Source: Candidatus Marispirochaeta associata | Lineage (GTDB): Bacteria > Spirochaetota > Spirochaetia > JC444 > Marispirochaetaceae | DNA: 64,000 bases | NCBI GenBank assembly: GCA_001749745.1 | Contig: JWTM01000424.1 | Location: 186,001-250,000 of the forward strand | Direction: 5' to 3' | In this document: piece after piece, positions 8,954-19,100 of the stretch | Numbering within the stretch: position 1 is the first letter of the stretch | How the letters are laid out: each line of letters starts with the position of its first letter | Notes under the pieces: model-generated | Seen by the model: the letters and a program-made list of their open reading frames with translations, nothing else | Told to the model about the DNA's origin: nothing | The model's database searches: none | Position numbers and translations under genes: made by a program

Positions 8954-10996
8954 ATGAACAATCTCAAATTGCGCAGCAAGTTGATCGCCGGTTTTGCGAT
9001 TATGATAATCCTGATTAGTGTCGTTTCCATCTTGAGTATTTTACGCTTCGGCGAGATCGCCCGCTTAGGTTCAACAGCTGTGGAGGAGAACGGCCGGCGG
9101 GCCTTTGCCCTCTCCAGGGAGATTGATCATCTGAACTGGATCAACGACGTGAGCGATCTCTTCCTTTTGGAAGAGGTTCATCATCTGGAGGTCGAGACCG
9201 ACTGGACCAAGTGCGGCTTGGGCGAGTGGATCTACGGGGGTGAGATGGAGGCTCTGACTGCCGCCGATGCTGAGCTCTCCCGACTGATCGGCGAGATTAA
9301 GCCCCCCCATGAGCGATTGCACAAGACCGCCGTCAGTATCGACGAGCGCTATGTCGAGTTCGACGAGAGGCTCATCTCGATGCTGGAGACGGCCTGGATC
9401 GATCATCTGGAGTGGATCAAGGATCTCAACTACTCGATTATGAACGGCACCCGCTTTACCGGCCAGACCGATCCCACTCAGTGCAACTTCGGCAAGTGGT
9501 ATTACTCCTATCCCGCCGATGACCCGGAGTTTGCCAGGCTGCTGGAGGAGTGGGAGGAGCCCCATATCCGGCTCCACGAGTCGGCCGATGCAATCATTCA
9601 GGCCGTGGCGGCGGGAAATCAAAACCGGGCGCTGGGGCTCTACAACAGCGAGACTTTAGCGACGCTGGACTTGCTGCGAGGAGCCAAGGAGAGCAGCTTG
9701 GGGTATCTACTGGGGCTCGAAGAACGTCAGGCGGCGGCGATCGAGATCTTTCACTCCCAGACCCTGCCTGCCCTGGAGGAGACGCAGACCGCCCTGGGGG
9801 AGCTGGTATCGCATTTTGAGACGAAAGCGACGCTCGCGCAAGATTTAATGAACAGCCAGGTCAGCCAGATCATCATGACGGTTCTGATTATCGCTATTGG
9901 CGCCCTGGCGGCGGGACTCCTGCTCGCGGTTCTGATAACCTCCAGCATTCTGCGTCAGTTGGGGGATGATCCCTCGGTATTGGCCCAGATTGCCGAGAGG
10001 GTAGCGGCGGGAGATTTGTCGGTAGAAACCAATGGCGCCAAGACTAACATTGGTGTCTATGGCTCGGTAATCGAGATGGTCGATGCGCTGAAGGAGAAGG
10101 CCGACGCGCTGGAGCTTATCGCGTCGGGGGACTTCACCGGGACAATCATTCAGGCCGGCGAGGCGGATACCCTTGGGAACTCGATGCTGACCATGCAGGA
10201 GTCCCTGACCGGCGTCCTGATGCAGGTGCGACAGGCGATAGAACAGGTCGCCCAAGGATCGGATCAGGTCAGTCAGGCGAGCCAGAGTCTCAGCCAGGGA
10301 GCGACCGAGCAGGCGAGTTCCCTGGAGGAGATATCCTCCTCCATTACCGAGATCAACGGCCAGGCGAATCAGAACGCCCAGAGCGCATCCGAGGCGAATA
10401 AACTCGCCGTCGAGGCCCGGGAGAATGCGATCGGCGGTAACCGCTCGATGAGCGAGCTGATTCGGGCCATGGAGGATATCAATACCGGTTCAGGAGAGAT
10501 CAAGAAGGTGGTCAAGGTGATCGACGATATCGCCTTCCAGATCAACCTGTTGGCGCTGAATGCCAACGTAGAGGCCGCCCGGGCCGGAAAGTACGGCCGG
10601 GGATTTGCGGTAGTAGCCGAAGAGGTCCGCAACCTGGCGGCCCGCAGTGCCGAAGCCGTGAGGGAGACGACCGGAATCGTCGATATGTCGGTGGCGAGCA
10701 TCGAACAGGGGGATAAATTGGTCAAGGATACGGCGGCACAACTGGAGCTAATCGTCGACGGCGCCGGTAAGGTTGCCTCCCTTTTGGATGAGATCTCCGC
10801 CGCCAGTCGCGAACAGGCTCAAGGGCTGAACCAGATTTCCGAAGGGGTGGAACAGATCGACGAGGTAACTCAGGCCAATACCGCTTCGGCCGAGGAGAGC
10901 GCCTCCGCCGCCGAGGAGCTGGCCGGCCAGGCGGATGAGCTCAGGCGGCTGGTATCCCAGTTTAAGCTGGCCGCCGAGCAGCGGTTGCTTACATGA
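8954..10996 (+). CDS. Methyl-accepting chemotaxis protein with two CZB-like motifs, 680 aa
   Basis: A transmembrane chemoreceptor. Helix 1 spans about residues 10-32 and helix 2 about 307-335. Between them are two copies of a CZB (zinc-binding) pattern: KCGLGEW with a later PPHERLH, and QCNFGKW with a later EPHIRLH. After the second helix come a HAMP-like linker and a long coiled coil, with the conserved hairpin tip IDDIAFQINLLALNANVEAA and the flanking AARSAEA adaptation-type helices. I start at the ATG at 8954 because AAGGAG ends 8 bases upstream; the in-frame GTG at 8945 overlaps that site. It should relay an external signal, possibly metal- or oxidant-linked, to CheA/CheW. It overlaps the convergent DinB gene by 8 bases. 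Confidence 0.93.
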   Translation: MNNLKLRSKLIAGFAIMIILISVVSILSILRFGEIARLGSTAVEENGRRAFALSREIDHLNWINDVSDLFLLEEVHHLEVETDWTKCGLGEWIYGGEMEALTAADAELSRLIGEIKPPHERLHKTAVSIDERYVEFDERLISMLETAWIDHLEWIKDLNYSIMNGTRFTGQTDPTQCNFGKWYYSYPADDPEFARLLEEWEEPHIRLHESADAIIQAVAAGNQNRALGLYNSETLATLDLLRGAKESSLGYLLGLEERQAAAIEIFHSQTLPALEETQTALGELVSHFETKATLAQDLMNSQVSQIIMTVLIIAIGALAAGLLLAVLITSSILRQLGDDPSVLAQIAERVAAGDLSVETNGAKTNIGVYGSVIEMVDALKEKADALELIASGDFTGTIIQAGEADTLGNSMLTMQESLTGVLMQVRQAIEQVAQGSDQVSQASQSLSQGATEQASSLEEISSSITEINGQANQNAQSASEANKLAVEARENAIGGNRSMSELIRAMEDINTGSGEIKKVVKVIDDIAFQINLLALNANVEAARAGKYGRGFAVVAEEVRNLAARSAEAVRETTGIVDMSVASIEQGDKLVKDTAAQLELIVDGAGKVASLLDEISAASREQAQGLNQISEGVEQIDEVTQANTASAEESASAAEELAGQADELRRLVSQFKLAAEQRLLT

Positions 10997-11510
10997 ACAT
11001 GCGCATCAGATTCGAGTAGTCGTTCTCAACGCCGTTCTGATCGAGAATTTGCGAAATCGCCCCCCGGTGGTGAGTGTGGTGGTTGAGGAGGTGCAGCACC
11101 AGTTTTCCGAATGGGAAGGTATAGCGCTTGCCGTTGGAGCGGGTCACCTGGATCTCCCCTTCGAAAAGGGCGGCAGGCGTCGTATCTATAAATTCGACGA
11201 ATAGCGCGTCCATGCGCTCTTGGTGATCGCGTAAGGAGGGGAGATCATGGTAGAGATTCTGCGCCCAGCCGGGGTGCTGAAACTCGAGTACCGGGGAGTC
11301 CAGTACCGGAAGATCCAGGTTGGAATCCCGGTAAGCGTTGAACCATTGCAGATCCGACACCAGTATATGATTCAGAATCCCTAGAAGGTCGCCGAAGTAG
11401 GAGCCCGACTCCGCGGTTAACAAGGAAGGATCAGCCTCCTCAATCAAATCGAAAAGCTCCCCGTCCACCTTCTGATTATAGGCCGCCATCAATTGTAATA
11501 ACTCTTTCAT
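10989..11510 (-). CDS. DinB family protein, 173 aa
   Basis: A four-helix-bundle protein of the DinB/YfiT superfamily. A first metal-ligand candidate is the His in ILNHILVSDLQW, and the second pair is in the C-terminal motif LLNHHTHHRGAI. The conserved HxxxHR pattern holds a divalent metal in this family. Members include thiol transferases and stress-induced proteins; no specific substrate can be proposed. The length of about 170 residues is normal. It is monocistronic on the minus strand and converges on the chemoreceptor gene. Confidence 0.9.
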   Translation of the reverse strand: MKELLQLMAAYNQKVDGELFDLIEEADPSLLTAESGSYFGDLLGILNHILVSDLQWFNAYRDSNLDLPVLDSPVLEFQHPGWAQNLYHDLPSLRDHQERMDALFVEFIDTTPAALFEGEIQVTRSNGKRYTFPFGKLVLHLLNHHTHHRGAISQILDQNGVENDYSNLMRMFM

Positions 11511-11551
11511 AGCTAGAAACTACCGCTCTGATGCAGACTTGGAAAGAATTT

Positions 11552-13999
11552 TCAAGTTGGTGGAGGGACTTCGGCTCCTCGGTCACCGGCGCGAGTCCGT
11601 TTCAATCGTATTAAAATGAGAATCCAGATGGCCGCAAGGAGCGTAGCTATCAGAGCGGTCTGGGGCACCCAGTCGCCCCAGCGGGTATAGAGGGTGTGTC
11701 CCCGCTCGGAAATGCGGAGATCCGCTATCAGATAGTCCGGAGAGTAGTAAGCGGGAAACTCTGGAGAGAGTCTCCCCCAGGCATCGATCGAGGTGGTGAG
11801 TCCTGAGGCTGTGGCGCGCACCATGGGGCGTCGGTTTTCTACCGTCCGGAGGAGGGCGTGCACCCCGTGCTGTTTCCCCTCTACCGGATTGAGCGACCAG
11901 TAGTCGTTACTCATATTGACTATCAGATCCGCCCCGTCGGCCACGAAGCGCCTGACATCATCGGGAAAGATATCCTCGAAGCAGATGGGGGTGAAAAAGC
12001 GGGCCTTGGGGTGTCGATAGAGCAGGCGCTCCGTCCCGGCCTCCCAGTCGGAGGTATCGAACTTGTCCAAGAGACGGGTAAGCCAGGGATACTGCTCCTT
12101 GTAGGGAAAGTGCTCGGTGAAGGGTACTAAATGCATCTTATGGTAGAAGGCGACGACTTTACCGCTATCGTCGAGCAGGACCGATGAGTTGAAGTTGCGC
12201 TTCTTCCGTTCGCCCTCGGAGATTTCGATGTAGTGATGATCCTGGGTTCCGGTGACGAGCCAGGTATCGATACTCTCCTGAAAGTCGAGAAAGCGGCGGA
12301 CCATCTCGGCCCCCTTCACCGTCACTTTGGGCCGGTCGAGCCAGTAGCGGATATCCGCCCGCAGTCCCCCTTCGGGCCAGACGACCAGATCCACGGGCTG
12401 CTCGCCGCTTTCTCGAAGTGCTGTCCGGGTCAGCTCTACGGCGACCTCGTAGCTCTCCGCAAGGCTGTGCTTTCGGGGATCCCGGTTCTGTTGAATCAGC
12501 GCGATGCGCATATTCTCTCCCGGATACGAAGGGGGTCCCCAGAGCCTAATGCCCCCGTAAAGCAGGGCGATCATCATTAGGCCGACCGCTGTAAGCGCGG
12601 GAAGCCAGCGCCGTCCCGCCCAGGACCAACCGCAAGCCGGTGCCGCGAGCGACCAGGCCCAGGCGGCGTTCCAGTAGAGGATCAGGAGAGTGATTAACCA
12701 GACCCCGCCCAGGTCGGCGACCTGAATCAGCGGTAGGAAGAGATACTGACTCACCCCCAGATATCCCCAGGGATAACCGATGTAGCCCAGACTGCGGAGG
12801 TAGTCGAAGCTCAACCAGATCAGCGGCGCCAGCAGGAAGCCCCATTTACGGGCGGCCTTCACCAGCAGCACCGTCGGCACCGCCCAGAAAAGGTAGAGAA
12901 TCGCGGAGAGGGTAACCGTGAAGGCCAGCGAGATATAGCTGTAGGTCCCCTGCCAGTAGTTCAGGATCAGGGTATAGAAGGCGGAATAGCTGACCAGGCA
13001 GAGGATTCCCACCGCTACGGTCGATTTGAGGAGCACCAGGAAGAGGGGCATTAAGGCAATCCAGGCCAGGATCGGGAATCCCCGTAGCGAGAGAAAGGAG
13101 GGGAAGGCCAGCGCGCTGAAAAGCGCCGCGGCCAGACTGAGGGGGAGGGCCCAATCACGAATAAGCAAGCCCTTCGACGACGAAGAGGGCCTGTCGGAGC
13201 GCAGTCTAAGGAGAATAAAGTAGATAGAGTTTACAATCAGCAGGGGAAGGAAGCGCAACAAGGAGTAGATCTGCTCAGTGAGGGTGCTCTCGGCCAGCTG
13301 AATCTGTCCCTTATGAGCGATAAAGCGCTGAACATAATCCATCCCGGCGTTCTGGGCATAGATTAAGGCGAAGAGCAGGAGGAGGAGTCCGCCGGAGATC
13401 AGGATCTGATTCAGGAGATCGGCTCCCCTCCGGAAGAATAGGGCGCACGCTAAAAGTAGTTGTCCCGCCAGCAGCAGAAAGAAGAGGTTGTCGAAGAAGG
13501 AAATCCCCGGGGTAACTCGGCGTAATTCGCTCTCGAGCTTCCCGGCGAGAAAGAGCTCGATCGATGCAGGTTGAAACTTCAAGCGCTCGATAACCTCGCC
13601 GCTGGCCACGTTTCGCAGGACCAGGTAGATATCGATATGCTCATTTCGGGGGTAGAAGGAGCTAATCAGGAGCCGCTCGATTTCGAGTTCCCGGGCGATC
13701 TCCAGATACTCGGTGTAGCTTCGTTGTCGACGAAGATCCACCTCGGGACGATCCTCCTTCTCGAAGTAGTAGTTCTCGATAAGATCCTGCGGGATAATGC
13801 GGAAGCTGCGTGTTCGTGCGATGCTCCGCTGGAGGTAATCTAAAACCGTATCGATCTCGGCATCGTCTAAGGAATAACTGTAGGGAGTCGCTACCAATAG
13901 GGTCGGTTTTTTTACGAAAGCCATAGGCCCTCGAAAGGCGAGGAACGCCTCGAGAACCACGAGGATCAGGATAATAGCCGGTAGCAGAAAGCGCTTCAC
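11552..13999 (-). CDS. lnt: Apolipoprotein N-acyltransferase with extra N-terminal domain, 815 aa
   Basis: Transfers the third acyl chain from phospholipid to the N-terminal Cys of lipoproteins at the inner membrane. The periplasmic nitrilase-fold domain has the full triad: E543 in VVWPEGG, K621 in YHKMHLVPF and C673 in PICFEDIFP. The six-to-eight-helix core begins around residue 280. Before it lies an extra region: an N-terminal helix, about 130 soluble residues (roughly 30-165) with a TolB_N/CsgG-like alternation of helices and strands, then two further helices. Typical Lnt proteins are about 500 residues, so this one is about 300 longer. The window contains several lipoproteins that would be its substrates. 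Confidence 0.9.
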   Translation of the reverse strand: MKRFLLPAIILILVVLEAFLAFRGPMAFVKKPTLLVATPYSYSLDDAEIDTVLDYLQRSIARTRSFRIIPQDLIENYYFEKEDRPEVDLRRQRSYTEYLEIARELEIERLLISSFYPRNEHIDIYLVLRNVASGEVIERLKFQPASIELFLAGKLESELRRVTPGISFFDNLFFLLLAGQLLLACALFFRRGADLLNQILISGGLLLLLFALIYAQNAGMDYVQRFIAHKGQIQLAESTLTEQIYSLLRFLPLLIVNSIYFILLRLRSDRPSSSSKGLLIRDWALPLSLAAALFSALAFPSFLSLRGFPILAWIALMPLFLVLLKSTVAVGILCLVSYSAFYTLILNYWQGTYSYISLAFTVTLSAILYLFWAVPTVLLVKAARKWGFLLAPLIWLSFDYLRSLGYIGYPWGYLGVSQYLFLPLIQVADLGGVWLITLLILYWNAAWAWSLAAPACGWSWAGRRWLPALTAVGLMMIALLYGGIRLWGPPSYPGENMRIALIQQNRDPRKHSLAESYEVAVELTRTALRESGEQPVDLVVWPEGGLRADIRYWLDRPKVTVKGAEMVRRFLDFQESIDTWLVTGTQDHHYIEISEGERKKRNFNSSVLLDDSGKVVAFYHKMHLVPFTEHFPYKEQYPWLTRLLDKFDTSDWEAGTERLLYRHPKARFFTPICFEDIFPDDVRRFVADGADLIVNMSNDYWSLNPVEGKQHGVHALLRTVENRRPMVRATASGLTTSIDAWGRLSPEFPAYYSPDYLIADLRISERGHTLYTRWGDWVPQTALIATLLAAIWILILIRLKRTRAGDRGAEVPPPT

Positions 14000-14103
14000 C
14001 CCGATCTCACTCCAGATTATAATCTATCCCTCATTCGGGATTTTTCAGGCTGCCATGGGAGCGATAGCAAGGGTCGGGGCTTTCTGCTACTATCCATTCC
14101 AGC

Positions 14104-15624
14104 ATGAAGCTGATCCTCGTAAGCATAAACCTCCCCGAAACCGAATGGCAGATCCCCTACGCGGCCGCGCGGCTGCAGGCGGCTCTCAACCGCCGTCGTT
14201 CCCCGGACTTGAGTACCGAACTCCTGACGGTGACTACCGCCGACGGAGCGGATGAGATTGCCGAGCGTCTTTTAGCGGCCGAACCGGATAGTATCGGATT
14301 CTCCCTCTACCTCTGGAACCGCTCCTTAAGTGAATCGGTGGCCTCCTTAGTAAAGGAGCGGCGCCCCGGGACGACCCTCCTCTGCGGCGGTCCGGAAGCC
14401 TCGGCCGACTTCGCCCGTGTACGGGAAAGCGCAGTTTTCGACCTGGTGCTTCCCGGTGAGGGGGAGGAACTCATCGTCGATACCCTGATGGCGCTTTTGG
14501 CCGGTGAGGATCCGGCGGCAATTCAGGAACGCGTATTGCCGGCCATGGTCAAGGACCCGGCACAGCTCCCGTCGCCCTATCTCGATTCCGGCATCGATTT
14601 ACAACAGTATAGCCATCGCCTCTGGGAGCTCTCCCGAGGCTGTCCCTTCCGCTGCGCCTTCTGTTATGAGTCCCGGGGCTGCGCGGGGGTACGGGAGTTC
14701 TCCCTGGAGACGATCAGTCGCGAACTGGAGCATTTTGCTGAAGAGGGGGTAGAGCGGATCTTCGTTCTCGATCCGACCTTTAACTACAATCGGAGCCGGG
14801 CCAAGGAGATCCTGCGCCGGATAATCGCTTTAGCAGATGGGATCGAGTTTATCATCGAAATCCGGGCCGAGATCCTGGATCAGGAACTGGTAGAACTCTT
14901 CTCGCAGATTCGCTGTTCCCTGCAGATCGGTATCCAATCGATCCATGCGGAAGTGCTGGGGAAAATCAACCGTACCATGGACCGGGAGCGATTTGTCGAG
15001 AATATCGGTATGCTCAACGAGGCCGGAATTGTCTATGGTTTCGACCTGATCTACGGTTTGCCCGGCGATACCCTCACGGGTTTCTACGAGAGTTTTGATT
15101 TTGCGATGGCCCTGCTTCCCAACCACTTGGATATCTTCCCCTTAGCGGTGCTTCCCGGCACGGAACTGAATGATCAGGCTGAGGCGTATGGGCTGACCTA
15201 TCTCCCCGAAGCGCCCTATACCCTGCTCTCCCATGGCGAATTCAGTGCGGCGGAGATGGAAGAGGCCCGCCGTTTCGCCGCGCTTTTCGACGCCTTCTAC
15301 AACGAGGGCAAGGCGGTTAGCTGGTTTCCGCTGGTGTTGGAATATCGGGAAGAGAGTCCGGCCGAGTTCTTTCGTCAGCTTTTGCCCGTGGCGGCGAAAC
15401 TCCCCTCTCACGGCTCGGAACCCCTGAATTGGCAGTTGTCCCTCCTGGAGCGGCTTATTACGGATCCGGCCCGGCGCGCGGCGCTGGAGGCTGTAAGCGA
15501 CATTGTACGGCTCTTTCATGGAGCGGAGACTATATCTTACGACCCGGATGATCTCTATGAGCACCTCCAGAACGGCATAACCGATCCGGAGGAGCTGTCC
15601 CTCTTTGTAAGCCGGAGAGGCTAG
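14104..15624 (+). CDS. B12-binding-domain radical SAM protein, 506 aa
   Basis: A cobalamin-binding radical SAM enzyme. Residues 1-130 form the B12-binding Rossmann-like domain, without the DxHxxG His motif, as is usual for this class. The radical SAM barrel follows, with cluster ligands C180, C184 and C187 in SRGCPFRCAFC and a later GFDLIYGLPGDT loop. The C-terminal 150 residues resemble the DUF4080-type extension found in this subfamily. Members methylate or rearrange unactivated carbons; the substrate is unknown. It is a single gene on the plus strand. Its stop overlaps the convergent VOC gene by 4 bases. Confidence 0.88.
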   Translation: MKLILVSINLPETEWQIPYAAARLQAALNRRRSPDLSTELLTVTTADGADEIAERLLAAEPDSIGFSLYLWNRSLSESVASLVKERRPGTTLLCGGPEASADFARVRESAVFDLVLPGEGEELIVDTLMALLAGEDPAAIQERVLPAMVKDPAQLPSPYLDSGIDLQQYSHRLWELSRGCPFRCAFCYESRGCAGVREFSLETISRELEHFAEEGVERIFVLDPTFNYNRSRAKEILRRIIALADGIEFIIEIRAEILDQELVELFSQIRCSLQIGIQSIHAEVLGKINRTMDRERFVENIGMLNEAGIVYGFDLIYGLPGDTLTGFYESFDFAMALLPNHLDIFPLAVLPGTELNDQAEAYGLTYLPEAPYTLLSHGEFSAAEMEEARRFAALFDAFYNEGKAVSWFPLVLEYREESPAEFFRQLLPVAAKLPSHGSEPLNWQLSLLERLITDPARRAALEAVSDIVRLFHGAETISYDPDDLYEHLQNGITDPEELSLFVSRRG

Positions 15625-16004
15625 ATCATCGGTTCGCTTCGCTTACAGAGCTGAAGAGGTATTCCGAAAGGGTCGCGCAGCATAATCAGCTCGGTACCCG
15701 GGGCAGGTTCGACCTTCTCTTCGAAACTGGCTCCGGCCTCTATTAGGCGCTTAGAATCCTTTTCGGGATCAGCGGAGACGAATGCCCAGTGAAACACCAG
15801 AGGATGGCGGGCATTATAGTCGGGAAAAGGCTGGGTCGGATTTGAGTAGAGCTCGACTACCACCCGGCCGTCGGAATCAGCCAGAAAGGTGGTGTAGGGC
15901 TCGGTTTTCATCCGGCGCAGCGGCTTGAGGTTCATGTGTTCGATATACCAGTCGGCCACGGCCCGAGTATCGGGAACATTGATTGCAAAATGTTCGAATA
16001 TCAT
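15621..16004 (-). CDS. VOC (glyoxalase/bleomycin-resistance fold) family protein, 127 aa
   Basis: A small vicinal-oxygen-chelate protein with two beta-alpha-beta-beta-beta units: FEHFAINVPDTRAVADWYIE at the start and the second unit around FHWAFVSADPEKDSKRLIEAGA, ending in RDPFGIPLQLCKR. The metal-ligand pattern His/Glu is partly visible (H in FEHFAI, E in VVELYS). The family includes glyoxalases, dioxygenases and resistance proteins; this one cannot be assigned. I start at the ATG at 16004 because GAAGGAG lies 5-6 bases upstream; the open frame continues to 16025. Confidence 0.85.
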   Translation of the reverse strand: MIFEHFAINVPDTRAVADWYIEHMNLKPLRRMKTEPYTTFLADSDGRVVVELYSNPTQPFPDYNARHPLVFHWAFVSADPEKDSKRLIEAGASFEEKVEPAPGTELIMLRDPFGIPLQLCKRSEPMI

Positions 16005-16124
16005 CTTTTCTCCTTCATCACGCATCTATTTATAACACATTCCGAGGTAGTAGTTTTGCATTCTGTGTCTACTACTCCTATACTTAATCATATTACAGGC
16101 CGTCGATCCAGCGGGAGTGTCCCA

Positions 16125-19100
16125 GTGCCTCAGGCAGACCTTTCATCTACCTACCAAACTCATTGTATTCTTCTGGTCGAGGACGAAGCGCTCATCGCAA
16201 TGGCGCAGGCGGAACTCCTGAAGCGCAACGCTTATCAGGTTTTAACGGTCTACAACGGAGAAGCCGCCGTCGAGAAAGCCCTAAACGAGGACGTGGATCT
16301 GATCTTGATGGATATCGATCTGGGTCGGGGGAAGATGGACGGTACCGAGGCGGCCCAGAAGATTCTCGCATCCCGGGAAATCCCGATAATCTTTCTTACC
16401 AGCCACTCGGAAAAGGAGATGGTTGAGCGTGTTCGCGGTATTACCCGCTTCGGCTATGTTCTGAAGAACAGCGGCGAGTTCGTGCTGATGCAATCTATCG
16501 CCATGGCCTTCGAGCTCTGGGATCAGCGGCGACATCGGGAGGAGGCGTTGAAGAGGAGCCGGGAGAATGAGGAGAATCTGCGCCACTTGAACCGGGTCCT
16601 CCGCTCTCTGCAGACGGTAAATCATCTTATCCGGACGGTCGGGAACGAGGTTGAGCTCCTCGATATGATCACCGATACCCTGGTAGATATTAGCGGCTAC
16701 AGTTCCGCTATGGCGGTACTCCTCGAATCGGGAATGCCCCGGGAACCTTTTCTGCATGCCGGTTTCGGTGAGGATTTTGCTCCCATGGGAAAGCTACTTG
16801 CTTCGAGTACTTTGCCTGATTGTATGAATCGGGCCCTTTCCCAAGAGGAACCCATAGTGGTAATCGACCGCGGAGTGCAGTGTGAGAACTGTCCTCTTGT
16901 TAATCGGCTTCCGGGAAACTGCGGGATGGCCGGCGTTATCCGCTATGAGAATAGGGTATTCGGTTTATTGCAGGTCTCTGTCGCCCGGGATTTTGCCATG
17001 AAGAGCGAAGAGCGGGCCCTTTTTGAGGAAATTACCGATGATCTTGGATTTGCGCTCCACTCCTTAGAGACCGAAAGTGAACGATCGCTAATCGAGACGC
17101 GCTTCCGGGCTATTTCCGAGAGCGGCGTCTTCGGTCTCTCGGTGGGGGAATTCAGCGCTGAATGCAGTCCGCGTTTTGTGAATCGAACCTTGGCCGACTT
17201 TTTGAGGTATCCCGTACTCGAACTCACCTCTATGGATACGATGGGACTTTTCGCCTTGAAGGAGCGGGACAGTTTCGAGGCGCAGCTCTCCCGCTTACTG
17301 GAAGGCAAAGAGGACTCGTTCCAGATGGAAGGTGAGTTTATCCGCAAGGATGGGACCCCGACCTGGGGGTTGATCTCGGCCATTACCGTCAAGGATCGTG
17401 AAGCTAAGCCCCAGGAAATTTTAATCCTGATCAGCGATATTAGCGATCGTAAACTTCTTGGTATCCAGTACAAGGAACTCTTTGAGAACACCACCGACGC
17501 CATCTATCTGATGGACTACGACGGCCGGATGATCGAGGTTAACGAGGCTGCCTGCACCACCTTGGGTTACACCCGGGATGAGCTCTTGAGTCTCGGTATT
17601 GACGATGTGGATATCAACTTCGATGTGGAGGCCTTCCAATCCTTCTGGTCCGTGCCTATCGGGAGCTCCCGAGTCTTCGAGACCACCCATCGCTGCAAGA
17701 ACGGCACGCTGATCCCAATCGAGGTCAGCGGCACCATGTTCATGCTGGGTGACCGCAAGGTTCTCTACGGCATCGCCCGGGATATCAGCTCTCGCCGGCG
17801 GGCGGAGGAGCTCTTTCAACTGCTCTTCCAGCAGACTGAATTCGGGATCGGCTACTATGATATGGAAGGTCGGGTTCAGTTCTACAACAACCTAGCCCTT
17901 CGGTATATGGGGATGAGTCTTGAACAGGTTGAGGGAAAAACGATGGCCGAGATCTTTGGAGAGGAAGAGGCCGAAATATACCAAAAGCGTCTTTCTGCTT
18001 GTCTCGAGTCGGGCGATACAAAAAGCTATAAGGATAAAATTGAATTACCTAGCGGAACCTACTGGTTTCTAAGCCTCTACACCCGAATCCTGAATAAAGC
18101 AGGAGAACCCCAGGGAGTGGAGATTATCTCTACGGATCAGAGTAAGCTGAAGGCTTCTACAGATACCGCCCGACGCAAAGAGGAGATCTTGGAAAGGGCC
18201 GAAGCCCTGGCCAATATCGGCGCCTGGGAGTGGGATATCGAACATGACCTCTGGTATTTCTCCGAGCAGTGGAAGAGAATCCATGGAGTTGAAGAGGACG
18301 AGATAGATTCGAAGCAGTTGGTTCAAATCGCCCATCCTGAGGATCGGGAGCAAATCGATCAGGCTTTTAATGCTTCTGTCAGTTCGGGAACCTCCTACGA
18401 TATCAGGCACCGCATAATCCGCCAGGACTCCGGAGAGATCCGCACGATTCATGCCCTGGGCGCCGTATCTGATTTCTCCGAATCGGGGGAGGCACTGCGA
18501 CTGGTGGGAGTCGCCCGGGATATTAGCGAAGATGTTCGCTTGGTACGCCGCCTGGAAGAGGCCATCGATGAGAAGGATAATTTGATGCGCGAGCTCAACC
18601 ATCGGGTAAAGAACAATCTTCTGATGGTTAAATCCCTGGTAAATCTAAAGCAAGCTGAAATTGGATCGGCGGTCGATTTATCAGACATCGAGGGGCGTAT
18701 CGAGGCTATCGCCGGGCTGCACGAGATCCTGCAGGATTCCGGAACCCTCAGAGATATTCCAATGCAGCGCTATATCTCGGGTCTGGTTTCATCCTCACTG
18801 GAAGGAAATGGACCGCACATCAACTTGGAGCTGAAGATTGATGAGGGCATCCTTCTGCCGGCGAAGAAGGCGACTATCGTCGGTCTGATCATCAATGAGC
18901 TGGTAACCAATGCTGTAAAGCACGGCTTCGGAACGACCGCGAAACCGGCGATTACATTAGAGTTGAAACACGAGGCAGAGGGGTATCTACTTCAGGCGGC
19001 CAACAACGGGAGTCCGGTTCCCTCTCACATTGATTTCGAGAATCCCGGCACCCTGGGCTTGAAGTTAGTCAAAGCCCTGAGTACCCAGCTTGGGGGAGAG

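Noticed and set aside
15936..16124. An extended N-terminus for the multi-PAS kinase.
   Set aside because: It would overlap the VOC gene on the other strand. A ribosome site precedes the GTG at 16125, which gives a normal receiver start.
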